Shown here: positions 27,303 through 37,804 of the stretch, one piece after another
How the letters are laid out: each line of letters begins with the position of its first letter
Numbering within the stretch: position 1 is the stretch's first letter
Assembly: GCA_963794385.1 (NCBI GenBank)
Contig: CAWCDT010000003.1
Coordinates: 156,687-220,686 of the forward strand
Direction: 5' to 3'
From: Gaiellasilicea sp963794385
Lineage (GTDB): Bacteria > Actinomycetota > Thermoleophilia > Gaiellales > Gaiellaceae
DNA: 64,000 bases
The notes under the pieces: model-generated
Databases searched by the model: none
The model's input: the letters and a program-made list of their open reading frames with translations, nothing else
Told to the model about the DNA's origin: nothing
Made by a program: the position numbers and the translations under genes

Positions 27303-27439
27303 TTAGCGCCTCTGGCGCGCTGCTCGCGGTACGTAGGCCGGTGGAACAGTACGGAGGTACGGCCGGAGTCGCGAGCAGCGCGAGGCTGCGCCGAGGCCGG
27401 CTCCGCCGGCCGGGAGGCGCAGCCGGCCAGTGGCGCTAA
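27303..27439 (+). repeat. structured intergenic repeat, copy 2
   Basis: It lies between the kinase start and the end of the thiolase, in the same orientation as copy 1 and 1.4 kb away. P1: 27303-27310 with 27432-27439 (eight pairs), a T/T mismatch, then CTGG/CCAG (27312-27315 with 27427-27430). P2: 27316-27328 with 27370-27382, 13 perfect pairs, with an inner 27338-27341/2763-66-type CCGG pairing (27338-27341 with 27363-27366). P3: 27384-27392 with 27416-27424 (nine pairs) and 27395-27401 with 27405-27411 (seven pairs), loop TCC. Core GTAGGCCGG, ACAGTACGG and GTACGG are shared with copy 1, whereas the stems differ by paired changes. Confidence 0.8.
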
Positions 27440-28591
27440 GGCGCTCGACGAGCATCGCCATGCCCTGGCCGCCGCCGACGCACATCGTCTCAGGCCGATG
27501 GTGCCGTCGAGCGTCTCGAGGTCGTTCAGGAGCGTGCACATGATCCGGGCGCCGGTCATGCCGTAGGGATGGCCGAGCGCGATCGCGCCGCCGTGCGGGT
27601 TCAGCTTCTCGCCGAACGGGTCGACGCCGAGCTCCCGGCAGACCGGCAGCACCTGCGCCGCGAACGCCTCGTTCAGCTCCATCACGTCGACGTCGTCGAT
27701 CGTCATCCCCGCGCGCCCGAGCGCGACCTTGACGGCGTCGATCGGGCCGACGCCCATGATCTCCGGGTCGAGCCCGGTCACGGCCGAGGCGATGATCCGG
27801 GCCTTCGGCCTCACGCCGAGCTCCGCCGCGCGCTCGTCGGACATGATCACGATCGCGGCAGCGCCGTCATTCAGCGGGCAGGAGTTGCCGGCGGTGACCT
27901 TTCCGTCGGGCTTGAAGGCGGGCTGCAGCTCGGCGAGCTTCTCGAACGTCGAGCTCGGCCGGGGGCCGTCGTCCGCCGCGACGACGGTGCCGTCGTCCTT
28001 CGTGTACGGCGCGATCTCCCGCTCGAAGAAGCCTGACTCCTGCGCCGCGACCGCGCGCTCCTGCGAGCGCTGCGCGAACCGGTCCATGTCCTCGCGCGAG
28101 ACGTCCCAGCGCTCGGCGACGTTCTCCGCGGTCAGGCCCATCGGGATGTAGACGTTCGCGATCGCGTCCTCGCCGATCAGCCGCGGGTGCAGCTCCTCGG
28201 CGTCCTTGGGATAGCCGTCCACCTGCGAGATCGATTCGACACCTGCGGCGACGTAGACGTCGCCCTCGCCGGCCTTGATCGCGTGGAACGCCATGCGCTG
28301 CGTCTGCAGCGAGGAGGCGCAGAAGCGGTTCACCGTCGTGCCCGGCACGCGCTTGGGCAGCCCGGCGAGCAGCGCCGCCCGGCGGGCGAGGTTCATGCCC
28401 TGCCGCTCCTGCGGGAAGCCGCAGCCGACCATCACGTCGACGATCTCGTTCGGGTCGAGCCCGTCCACCCGGGCGACAGCCTCCTCGATCGCGAAGGCGA
28501 GCAGGTCGTCCGGACGAACGTCCACGAACGATCCCTTGGCTGCGCGCCCGATCGGGGTGCGGACGGCGCTGGCGATGACGGCTTCGGGCAC
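27435..28591 (-). CDS. acetyl-CoA acyltransferase (thiolase), frameshifted near 27492
   Basis: Thiolase that cleaves 3-ketoacyl-CoA or condenses acetyl-CoA. From ATG 28591: SAVRTPIGRAAKGSF, the active-site Cys in TVNRFCASSLQTQRMAF, VTAGNSCPLNDGAAAIVIMS, MELNEAFAAQVLPVCRELG with catalytic Asn/Glu and GGAIALGHPYGMTGARI with catalytic His. After TLDGTIGL one base is missing near 27492; the next frame gives ETMCVGGGQGMAMLVERL with the second active-site Cys. The natural stop is probably the TAG at 27435-27437, out of frame by one. In the unshifted frame it would read on through repeat copy 2 to 27303. It is followed upstream by an ACAD in the same operon. Confidence 0.85.
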
Positions 28592-28603
28592 GGGCTCTCT
28601 CCT

Positions 28604-29771
28604 TTAGGTGAACGCGGATTCTCCGGTCAGCGCGCGGCCCACGATCAGGGTCTGGATCTGGCTCGTCCCCTCGTAGAGCGTGGTGACGCGCGCGTCGCGC
28701 AAGTACTTCGCCACAGGGTATTCGTCGACGTACCCGTAGCCGCCGAGCACCTGTACGGCGGCGTTCGCGGCCCGGACGGCGGCCTCGCTCGCGTACCACT
28801 TCGCGAGCGCCGCCTCGACCGTGTACGGCTTGCCGGCGTCGGCGAGCGCGGCCGCGCGCCAGGTGAGGAGGCGCGCCGCTTCCGTCTCGGCGTGCATCTC
28901 GGCGAGCAGCTGCTGGACGAGCTGGAACGCGGCGACCGGCTTGCCGAAGGCCTCGCGCTCCTTCGCATAGGCGGCCGACGCGTCGAGGCAGCCCTGCGCG
29001 ATCCCGACGCAGCCCGCGGCGAGCGAGATGCGGCCGTTGTCGAGTGCCGACATCGCCACCTTGAAGCCCTCGCCCTCTGCACCGAGGAGCGCCGAAGCAG
29101 GCACACGGACGCCGTCGAGCGAGAGCTCGGCCGTGTCCTGCGCGCGCAGGCCGAGCTTCCCCTTCATCGGCCTCGCTTCGAAGCCGTCCGCCGCGGTCGG
29201 GACGAGGAAGGCGCTGATTCCCTTCGGCCCCGGGCCGCCGGTGCGCGCGAAGACGATCGCCGTCTCGGCCCAGGAGCCGAGCGTGATGAAGACCTTCGAG
29301 CCATGCAGCGCCCAGCCGTCGCCGCCGCCGCTGTCACTCAACTTCTCTGCCCGCGTCACGAGCGCCGCCGCGTCCGAGCCGCACCCGGGCTCGGTGAGCG
29401 CGTAGCAGCCGAGGCCCTTCGCCGCTCGCGAGCCGCGGCAGCAGTTCGGCCTTCTGCTCCTCGGTCCCCCACTTCGCGACGGTCTTCCCGTAGAGCCCGT
29501 TCGAGACCGAGACGATCCCACGCACGGACGAATCCGCCCGCCCGAGCTCCTCGCAGAGCAGGCAGTACGAGACCGAGTCGAGCCCGCCGCCGCCGAGCGG
29601 CTCGGGCAGCGACGCCGCCAGGAAGCCCGCATCCGCGAGCGTGCCGACGAGCGCGCGCGGCAGCTCCTCGGCCTCGTCCCAGTCGCGCGCGTGCGGCGCG
29701 AGCTCGCGCTCGCAGAGCTCGCGCGCGGAGGCGCGGATCAGCTCCTGTTCCGGTGTGAGCGTGAAGTCCAT
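28604..29771 (-). CDS. acyl-CoA dehydrogenase, frameshifted near 29424
   Basis: ATG 29771 (MDFTLTPEQELIRASARELCERELAPHARDWDEAEELPR) opens a normal ACAD N-terminus that runs to LPRLASGE. One extra base near 29424 then moves the frame to GLGCYALTEPGCGSDAAALVTRAE, WALHGSKVFITLGSWAE and the C-terminal QVLGGYGYVDEYPVAKYLRDARVTTLYEGTSQIQTLIVGRALTG with the catalytic Glu in YEGTSQIQ. The short-chain/butyryl-CoA dehydrogenase subgroup fits best. It lies 12 bases upstream of the thiolase, giving a two-gene beta-oxidation operon. Confidence 0.85.
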
Positions 29772-29785
29772 GAACCCATGACAGA

Positions 29786-29811
29786 CGTGGGGGCCGTCGC
29801 CGGCCCCCACG
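29786..29811 (-). terminator. hairpin after the second LIV-type binding protein gene
   Basis: CGTGGGGGCCG (29786-29796), loop TCGC, CGGCCCCCACG (29801-29811) is a perfect 11-bp stem just beyond the stop at 29835 and before the ACAD start at 29771. It resembles the hairpin at 4162-4185 that follows the paralogous binding-protein gene. It should keep the single-gene transcript apart from the ACAD-thiolase operon. Confidence 0.7.
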
Positions 29812-29834
29812 ATCCTCTCAGGTCCAGCAGGGCG

Positions 29835-31097
29835 CTAGCCGCGCGGGCGCCCGTCGACGAGCTGGCCTGTCAGCGTCCAGCCGCCGTTGTTGAACCGGAT
29901 CAGCTGCTGCTGCGAGATGATGAAGTGGTCTCTCGCGGTTGTCTTCAGCCGGACGCCCGGGAGCGCGTACGGGCTGGGCTCGTTGAACGAGAGGAGCGCC
30001 CGCATCAACCCTGCGCGGGTCGGGTTGGCGCCCGCCTTGTACATCGCCCGCACGAACGTGTGCGCCTTCGCGAAGCCGTAGAGGTTGAGGCCGTCGGTGA
30101 CGCGGCCACGCGGGTTGTACTTCTCCATCAGCGCCTTGTACTGCTTCACCGTGGCGTCGTTTTCCCACACCGGCGAAGCCGGGTCCTTCAGATACGACAC
30201 GCTGATCGAGCCGTTGACTTGCGCCGCGCTCGAGTTGTTGACCGCCAGCGTCATGAACGTGTCGGTCGCGGAGACCGAGTTCACGTAGATGTTGTCCGGC
30301 TTCCAGTTGAGTGCGCGCATGATCGCGTACGACTGGATCGTCGGCGTCGGCGTGACGAAGATCATGAGCGTGTCGGCGCCGGACCCGCGGAGCCGGATCA
30401 GCTGGGACTGCGGCGTGCCGCTGCCGACCTCCCAGGCCTCCTCCCGGACGACCTGCTGACGCACCTTGGCCGTGCCGAGCGCGGACTTGAAGCCGTTGAT
30501 GTAGTCCTTGCCGTAGCTGTCGTTCTGGTACAGGATCGCGATCTTCGCGTTCGGGTGGTTCGCCCGAATGTCGAGCCCGTACATCCGACCCTCGGCGACA
30601 TAGTCGGGCTGCCAGCCGATCGTCCACGGGTACTTCCTGTAGTTCAGGCCCCACTCGCTCGCGCCCGTGGAGACGAGAACGTGCGGCACCTTCTGCTGGT
30701 TGAGGTACGGCTGCACCGCCTGGTTCACCTCGGTGCCGAGCGTGCCGACAACCGCGAAGACCTTGTCCTGCTCGACGAGCCTCCGCTGCAGCTGGACCGA
30801 GTTGACCGGGTTGTAGCCGTCGTCGTAGTACTTGAAGACGATCTGGCGGCCCATGACGCCGCGCTTCCCGTCGGGGCCGCGCCGAGCGTTGATGTAGCTG
30901 AAGTACGCCTTCATCGCGGCCGGGATCGGCGCGTAGCTCGAGGCCGAGCCGGTCAGCGGGAAGGTGCCGCCGATCGTGATTGTCCCGGCAGTGATGCCCG
31001 GTTCGGCCGCAGCAACGTCGGCCTTCGCGAACGCCGACGGAACGGCAAGGAGCAATGCTCCCGCAAGTGCCAGTCCGGCGAGTGAAACCCTACGCAT
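29835..31097 (-). CDS. orphan branched-chain amino-acid-type ABC substrate-binding protein
   Basis: About 420 aa. Start ATG 31097 is chosen because it follows a GGGGAGAG ribosome site and gives the signal peptide MRRVSLAGLALAGALLLAVPSAFA; a longer frame to 31130 exists. The mature protein shows PGITAGTITIGGTFPLTGSASSYAPIP, AYFSYINARRGPDGKRGVMGRQIVFKYYDDGYNP and a VEQDKVFAVVGTLGTEVN block, closely parallel to the protein at 4208-5431. No permease or ATPase is adjacent, so it either serves the LivHMFG at 5.4-8.9 kb or a distant transporter. Downstream ACAD and thiolase hint at an acid or amino acid that is catabolised. Confidence 0.9.
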   Translation of the reverse strand: MRRVSLAGLALAGALLLAVPSAFAKADVAAAEPGITAGTITIGGTFPLTGSASSYAPIPAAMKAYFSYINARRGPDGKRGVMGRQIVFKYYDDGYNPVNSVQLQRRLVEQDKVFAVVGTLGTEVNQAVQPYLNQQKVPHVLVSTGASEWGLNYRKYPWTIGWQPDYVAEGRMYGLDIRANHPNAKIAILYQNDSYGKDYINGFKSALGTAKVRQQVVREEAWEVGSGTPQSQLIRLRGSGADTLMIFVTPTPTIQSYAIMRALNWKPDNIYVNSVSATDTFMTLAVNNSSAAQVNGSISVSYLKDPASPVWENDATVKQYKALMEKYNPRGRVTDGLNLYGFAKAHTFVRAMYKAGANPTRAGLMRALLSFNEPSPYALPGVRLKTTARDHFIISQQQLIRFNNGGWTLTGQLVDGRPRG

Positions 31098-31196
31098 AGA
31101 GAACTCTCCCCTTGAGGTGGACGAAAACAAAAACAGGCCGCTGATCGAGCGAGATTACTGCTTCTCCACTTCTTAGACAACGACGGGGCCGGGAAG

Positions 31197-33107
<1,911 letters not shown>

Positions 33108-33145
33108 GCTCCCGAGCTTGCCATGCGGCCCGCATACTGGGACGC

Positions 33146-33889
33146 ATGTCCAGCCTCCCGAGCGGCACGGTCACCTTCGTCTTCAGCGACGTCGAGGATT
33201 CGACGGCGCTCGTGAAGCGGCTCGGCGAGCGCTACGACGAGGTGCTCACGAACCACCGGCGGCTGATCCGGGAGCGCTTTACCGCGCACGGCGGTGTCGA
33301 GATCGACACCCAGGGCGACGCCTTCTTCTTCGCGTTCGCGCGTGCACGCGACGCCGTCACGGCGGCGGTGGAGGCGCAGCGCGCCCACGCCGAGCACGAC
33401 TGGCCCGACGGTGTGGACGTGCGGGTACGGATGGGCCTCCATACCGGCGAGCCAGCCGTGGGCAGCGAGGGCTACCTCGGCCTCGACGTCGTCCGCGCGG
33501 CGCGGCTGTGCACGTCCGGCGGCGGCGGCCACGTCCTCCTCTCCGACACGACGCGGGCGCTCGTCGGCTCGTCACTGCCTGAGGGCGTCTCGATCTTCCC
33601 CCTCGGCGAGCGGCGGCTGAAGGGGATCGACGAACCGGAGCGGGTCTTCGAGCTCGACATCGACGGCGTCGCCCGCACCGAGGAGCCTGAGGAGGCCGTC
33701 ACACCGACCGCCGACGAGGCGGCGTGGGAGGCCGACTTCGGCAAGAGGCTGTCCGCGCAGATCGAGGCGAGCGTCAGGCGCTCGATGGAGGCGTCGCTCG
33801 ACCGCGCCATGTCGGCGGTCGACGACCTCGCCGACCGAGCCTCGAAGCGGCCGGACGAGATCGCCGAGCGGCTCGACGAGGAGCCTTAG
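33146..33889 (+). CDS. class III adenylate/guanylate cyclase-domain protein
   Basis: 247 aa. A short N-terminus leads directly to the cyclase homology domain (GTVTFVFSDVEDSTALVKRLGERYDEVL with metal-binding Asp, GVEIDTQGDAFFFAFARARDAVTAAV, VRVRMGLHTGEPAVGSEGYLGLDVVRAARLC with the transition-state region, and GERRLKGIDEPERVFEL). A C-terminal ~75-residue helical, charged tail (EASVRRSMEASLDRAM) could be a coiled coil. There is no membrane segment or sensor domain. The many single-domain cyclases of this type in actinobacteria make cAMP or act as regulators. Its 3' end overlaps the convergent reductase gene by four bases. Confidence 0.88.
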   Translation: MSSLPSGTVTFVFSDVEDSTALVKRLGERYDEVLTNHRRLIRERFTAHGGVEIDTQGDAFFFAFARARDAVTAAVEAQRAHAEHDWPDGVDVRVRMGLHTGEPAVGSEGYLGLDVVRAARLCTSGGGGHVLLSDTTRALVGSSLPEGVSIFPLGERRLKGIDEPERVFELDIDGVARTEEPEEAVTPTADEAAWEADFGKRLSAQIEASVRRSMEASLDRAMSAVDDLADRASKRPDEIAERLDEEP

Positions 33890-34624
33890 AACAGGATCTC
33901 GCGGACGCCGCGGAGCCTCGTTTCGAGCAGCGCCTGAGCGCGCGACGAGTCGAGGGAGCAGTTGAGCGGGCGCGTCTCCGGAGCAGGCGCGCCCACGACC
34001 GCTCCGCCGGAGAGCAGCTCCGCGAAGTGCGCGCGTGAGACGGCGTCCGCGCCGGCGACGTGGAGCGGGCCCGAGACCTCGAGCGCGGCGAGCTCGAGCA
34101 GCGCAGCCGCGAGATCCCCGACCTGGACCGGGCTGCGGATCTCCGTCGTGTAGAAGGTGAACGCGGCGTCGCGGGCCGCGAGCTCGTGCTTGGACGGCTC
34201 CGGACCGCCGTAGATGAGCGAGGTGCGGACGAGGAGCGCCTCCGGAGTGCGCACGACCGACGCGACGCTCAGCCTCGGCCTTGGCGCGGCCGTAGTCGGT
34301 GACCGGCGAGACCGGGTCGTCCTCGACGTACGGCGCGCCCTTGCGCCCGTCGAAGACGACGTCCGTCGAGAGGTGAACGAGACGCGCCCCGACGGCGGCG
34401 GCTGCGCGCGCGACGTTCTCGGCGCCGTCGACCGTGATCTCCCACGCCCCGGGACCGTCCTGCCGGTAGGCCGTGTGGATCACCGCGTCGGGCCGGACGC
34501 GCTCGAGCAGCGCGCGCACCGCGCCGGCGTCCCGCACCTCGACCCGCTCGGTGGAGGCGTCCGCGACCCGCCGCACGAGCTCCGAGCCGAGATAGCCGGT
34601 CGCCCCGGTGACGTGCAGCCTCAC
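33886..34624 (-). CDS. RmlD-like NAD(P)-dependent sugar-nucleotide reductase, frameshifted near 34260
   Basis: An extended-SDR fold. MRLHVTGATGYLGSELVRRVADASTERV has the TGxxGxxG cofactor motif, then VRPDAVIHTAYRQ, RLVHLSTDVVFDGRKGAPYVEDDPVSPVTDYGRAKAEAER with the catalytic Tyr-x3-Lys. After an indel near 34260 the rest is in another frame: ALLVRTSLIYGGPEPSKHELAARDA and a C-terminal RPLNCSLDSSRAQALL. That final block matches the RPxxSxLDxS ending of dTDP-4-dehydrorhamnose reductases. The protein is a little shorter than RmlD and no other rhamnose genes are nearby, so the true substrate is uncertain. Confidence 0.82.
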
Positions 34625-34663
34625 CCTTGAACGCTATCCGGCCACTGGCGTAGGCTCGCCCGC

Positions 34664-35113
34664 ATGAGACGAACATTCCTGTGGATCAACGTCGTGCTGG
34701 CGTCGATCATCGTGCTCGGGGTCTTCCTGCAGGCGTGGTTCATCGCCACCTACATCATCGGGAACGAGGAGTCGGCGTTGGACGCCCACGGCTTCCTCGG
34801 CGGGCTGGTCATCCACGCCTCCGAGCTGCTCGTCTTCCTGACCGCCTTCGGAGCCTGGCCACGGGCGTGGCGGTGGATCGGCTTCACCTTCCTGCTCTTC
34901 GTCGTCGGCACCGTGCAGATCTTCCTGCTGCCGTCCGACTCCGACGACCCCGTGAGCAGCGGGGCGGCCTGGGTCCACGGCCTGCACGGCCTGTTCGCGC
35001 TCGTCGTGCTCGTGATGGCGGCTGTGATCGCGCATCGCGGCATGCGCGACCTGGGGCTCACGCGGTCGCGCCCCGCCGGCGCAGATAGCGCACCACCTCC
35101 ACCGCTCCCGTAA
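34664..35113 (+). CDS. four-helix membrane protein (DUF6220-like)
   Basis: 149 aa with four hydrophobic helices (residues ~7-30, 45-65, 72-90, 105-125) and a hydrophilic C-terminal tail rich in Ala and Pro. The segments FLQAWFIATYIIGNEESALDAHGFLGGLVIHASELLVF and WVHGLHGLFALVVLVMAAVIAHRGMRDL carry conserved His residues suggestive of heme or metal contacts and match my recollection of DUF6220. Function is unknown. It starts divergently from the reductase gene (39 bases apart) and its tail overlaps the convergent DedA gene by 56 bases, so the last 20 residues may not be under selection. Confidence 0.7.
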   Translation: MRRTFLWINVVLASIIVLGVFLQAWFIATYIIGNEESALDAHGFLGGLVIHASELLVFLTAFGAWPRAWRWIGFTFLLFVVGTVQIFLLPSDSDDPVSSGAAWVHGLHGLFALVVLVMAAVIAHRGMRDLGLTRSRPAGADSAPPPPLP

Positions 35114-35657
35114 CCGCGAGAGCGATCCCGAACGCGAGGAGAAGCCCCTTCCAGGGGTCCTCCTCGAACGTCTTGCCGCCGAAGTAGCCGAGCAACACGG
35201 TGTACGACCCCCAGATCGCGGCCGCGAGCGCGTCCCAGCGCAGGAACCGGTGCCAGGGGAAGGTCTCGACGAAGCCGGCCGTGAACGTCGTCACGGTGCG
35301 GCCGCCCGGGATGAAGCGCGCGACGACGATCAGGTAGCCGCCGCGCCGGTCCAGGGTGCGTTGCGCCCAGTGCAGCCGCTCCTGCGCCTTCTCGCTGGTG
35401 AAGAAGCGGCGCTCGACGCGGTAACCGAGGAAGTGGCCGAGGCCGAACGAGATGTTGTCGCCGACGAAGGCACCGAGCGCGGCGGCAAGGATCACGAGCT
35501 CGACCGAGAGCCCACCCGTCCCCGCGACGACGCCTGCCGCGATCGCGGTCGCCTCGCTCGGCACGAGCGGGAAGAACGCGTCGAGCGTGGCGACCACGAA
35601 GACGATCAGGTAGCTCCAGTCCGAGCCGGAGACGGCATTCACGATCGACTCGAACAC
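35058..35657 (-). CDS. DedA-family membrane protein
   Basis: 199 aa with the VTT/SNARE-associated fold. It has a re-entrant helix motif LDAFFPLVPSEATAIAAGVVAG, then GAFVGDNISFGLGHFLGYRVERRFF and the conserved GGYLIVVARFIPGGRTVTTFTAGFVETFPWHRFLRWDALAAAIWGSYTVLLGYFGGKTF. DedA proteins are lipid scramblase-like or undecaprenyl-phosphate/phosphatidyl flippases needed for envelope homeostasis. The acidic and basic residues in the two amphipathic re-entrant segments are present. It begins 46 bases from the divergent CoA-transferase gene. Confidence 0.88.
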   Translation of the reverse strand: MFESIVNAVSGSDWSYLIVFVVATLDAFFPLVPSEATAIAAGVVAGTGGLSVELVILAAALGAFVGDNISFGLGHFLGYRVERRFFTSEKAQERLHWAQRTLDRRGGYLIVVARFIPGGRTVTTFTAGFVETFPWHRFLRWDALAAAIWGSYTVLLGYFGGKTFEEDPWKGLLLAFGIALAVTGAVEVVRYLRRRGATA

Positions 35658-35703
35658 GTCCGCGCATCCTCGCAGAGAGCCGAACCGGGATGATGATTGA
35701 CCG

Positions 35704-36912
35704 ATGGAGTTCTCGCCGCTCGCCGGGATGCGCGTGCTCGACGTGACGACCTCGATCGCCGGCCCCTACTGCGCCGAGATCCTGGGCGGGCTCGGCGCCG
35801 ACGTGATCAAGGTCGAGCGTCCGGACACCGGCGACGACGGCCGCGCCTGGGGGCCGCCCTTCTGGGACGGGGAGGGAACGATGTTCCTCTTCGCGAACGC
35901 CTCGAAGCGCTCGCTCGCCTGCTCGCTCCGCGACCCGCGCGGGCGCGAGGCGCTCCTGCGGCTGGCCGACGGCGCCGACGTGTTCCTGCAGAGCCTCCGC
36001 CCCGGTCTGGCGGAGCGGCTCGGCCTCGGCGCGGACGAGCTACGCGGGCGGAACCCGCGGCTCGTCTACTGCTCTGTGGGCGCCTACGGCAACGTCGGCC
36101 CGCAGCACGCGGAGCCGGGCTACGACGCGCTCATGCAGGCCGCAGGCGGCCTGATCTCGATCACCGGCGAGCCCGGTCGGCCGGGTGTGCGCGTCGGCTC
36201 GTCGCTGATCGACCAGGGCACGGGCACCTGGGCCGCGATTGGGATCCTCGCCGCGCTGCTGGAGCGCGCGTCGACCGGCAACGGCCGGCTCGTCGACGTG
36301 TCGCTCTACGAGACTGCGCTCGGCTACATCGGCTACCACCTCGCCGGCTACCTCGCCGACGGGACGGTGCCGCGCGGGCTCGGGACGCGTTTCCCGATGG
36401 TCGCGCCATACGAGGTGATCGCGACCCGCGACGGCGAGCTGATGGTCGCAGCCGGCAACGACCGGCTGTTCGCGCTCCTCTGCCTCGAGCTCGGCGCCGA
36501 CGACCTCGCGGGCGACCCGCGCTTCCGCACCAACCCCGACCGGGTCGAGCACCGCGAGGCGCTGATCGTGTTGCTCGAGCCCTTCTTCGCGAAGGCCGAC
36601 ACGGCCTCCTGGCACGAACGCCTGACGCGCGCCGGCGTCCCGGCGGCCCCGGTCGCGGACGTTGCGGACGTGCTCGGCTCACCCCAGACGGAGGCGCTCG
36701 GAATCGTCCAGCCCCTCCCCCACCCAGCCATCCCGGAGCTCCACCTGACGGCGTTGCCGCTCTCGCTCGACGGCGACCGCGTGCTGCACCGACGCCCGCC
36801 GCCACTCCTCGGCGAGCATACGGCCGAGATCCTCGCCGAGGCGGGCTACGACCCGGCCGAGATCGCGGAGCTCGCGGAGGCCGGCGTGGTCCGAGTCGCG
36901 GAGGCCAAGTAA
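35704..36912 (+). CDS. family III CoA transferase (CaiB/BaiF)
   Basis: 402 aa, full length. N-terminal GMRVLDVTTSIAGPYCAEILGGLGADVIKVERPDTGDDGRAWGPPFW and LACSLRDPRGREALLRLADGADVFLQSLRPGLAERLGLGADEL are the family's CoA-binding landmarks. The catalytic Asp should lie in the YDALMQAAGGLISITGEPGRPGVRVGSSLIDQGTG region. It moves CoA between acids without a covalent enzyme-thioester of the classic kind. The gene is convergent with HMG-CoA lyase, and the two ends share a perfect palindrome. The pairing hints at 3-hydroxy-3-methylglutaryl or leucine-type metabolism, which is inference. Confidence 0.9.
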   Translation: MEFSPLAGMRVLDVTTSIAGPYCAEILGGLGADVIKVERPDTGDDGRAWGPPFWDGEGTMFLFANASKRSLACSLRDPRGREALLRLADGADVFLQSLRPGLAERLGLGADELRGRNPRLVYCSVGAYGNVGPQHAEPGYDALMQAAGGLISITGEPGRPGVRVGSSLIDQGTGTWAAIGILAALLERASTGNGRLVDVSLYETALGYIGYHLAGYLADGTVPRGLGTRFPMVAPYEVIATRDGELMVAAGNDRLFALLCLELGADDLAGDPRFRTNPDRVEHREALIVLLEPFFAKADTASWHERLTRAGVPAAPVADVADVLGSPQTEALGIVQPLPHPAIPELHLTALPLSLDGDRVLHRRPPPLLGEHTAEILAEAGYDPAEIAELAEAGVVRVAEAK

Positions 36913-36931
36913 CAGACTGTTACTTGGCCTC
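36901..36931. terminator. bidirectional hairpin covering both stop codons
   Basis: GAGGCCAAGTAACAG (36901-36915) and CTGTTACTTGGCCTC (36917-36931) are perfect reverse complements around a single central A. The plus arm contains the TAA of the CoA transferase and the minus arm the TAA of the lyase, and both proteins end in Glu-Ala-Lys. A 13-bp-plus stem with a small loop at the meeting point of convergent genes is a good bidirectional terminator. Confidence 0.75.
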
Positions 36932-37774
36932 GAAGCCGCCCGCGCGGTAGACGCGTCCCGGGAGCTCGCGGCCGAGGAGCTCTTCGAGCCACCGGGCGAC
37001 GGCGATCAGCCCGTCGAGATCGACCTCCGTCTCGACGCCCTCCCGTTCGAGCAGGTAGAGCACGTCCTCGGTCGCGACGTTGCCGGTCGCGCGAGGGGCG
37101 AATGGGCAGCCTCCGAGACCGCCGACCGAGGCGTCGAGAACGCTTGCGCCCGCCTCGAGCGCCGCCCAGGCGCACGCGACCCCGGTGTGGCGCGTGTCGT
37201 GGAAGTGGCCGCCCACCGGCACGCCGAGGATGAGCGTGCGCTCGACGAGTCGACGCACCGCTCCCGGCGCCGCGACCCCGATCGTGTCGGCGAGGACGAT
37301 CTCGCCCGCACCGGCCCCCGCGAGCCGCTCGGCGAGGTCGGCGACGACGCCCGGATCGACGGCGCCCTCGAACGGGCAGCCGAAGGCGACGCTGATGGTC
37401 GCGCTCGACGGCCGGTCGGCGACCGCGAGGATCCGCTCCACGCGTTCGGTCGCCTCCCCGAGCGAGGCGTTGGCGTTTCGCTGGTTGAACGTCTCCGTCG
37501 CGGCGAGCGTGACGTTGACGCGGTCGAGGTCCGTGCCGGCGAGGCGTTCCCAGCCTCGCTCGTTGAGGACGAGGCCGGAGAGCTCCGCGGCGACGTCTCC
37601 GACCGCTGCGACCACCTCCTCCGCGCCTGCCATCTGCGGCACCCGCTCGGGGTTGACGAAGCTGACCGTCTCGATACGCGGCAGGCCGGCCGCTGAGAGG
37701 CGGCGGACGAGCTCCGCCCTGACCTCGGGCGTGAGCGTCTCCGGCTCGTTCTGGAGCCCGTCACGAGGCCCCAC
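36920..37774 (-). CDS. hydroxymethylglutaryl-CoA lyase
   Basis: TIM-barrel lyase that splits HMG-CoA into acetyl-CoA and acetoacetate at the end of leucine degradation; the DRE-TIM family also includes related enzymes. The first codons give GPRDGLQNEPETLTPEVRAELVRRL, the metal/substrate motif that normally lies near residue 10-15. Here the GTG start (37774) leaves almost nothing before it. An in-frame stop at 37805 limits extension to about ten codons with no standard start except a CTG near 37795 (reading RVTLCDVGPRDG). So initiation is unusual or an indel is present. Later landmarks are VLNERGWERL, ATETFNQRNANASL, VADLAERLAGAGAGEIVLADTIGVAAPG, and GGHFHDTRHTGVACAWAALEAGASVLDASVGGLGGCPFAPRATGNVATEDVLYLL with catalytic His and Cys. 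Confidence 0.85.
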   Translation of the reverse strand: MGPRDGLQNEPETLTPEVRAELVRRLSAAGLPRIETVSFVNPERVPQMAGAEEVVAAVGDVAAELSGLVLNERGWERLAGTDLDRVNVTLAATETFNQRNANASLGEATERVERILAVADRPSSATISVAFGCPFEGAVDPGVVADLAERLAGAGAGEIVLADTIGVAAPGAVRRLVERTLILGVPVGGHFHDTRHTGVACAWAALEAGASVLDASVGGLGGCPFAPRATGNVATEDVLYLLEREGVETEVDLDGLIAVARWLEELLGRELPGRVYRAGGFEAK

Positions 37775-37804
37775 GTCGCAGAGCGTGACCCGCAGGCCGG
37801 CCGC

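Noticed and set aside
35688..35704. ATGATTGACCG just before the CoA transferase, resembling the end of the 51120-51288 element
   Set aside because: Only 11 bases match and no inverted partner is found nearby; it is likely chance.
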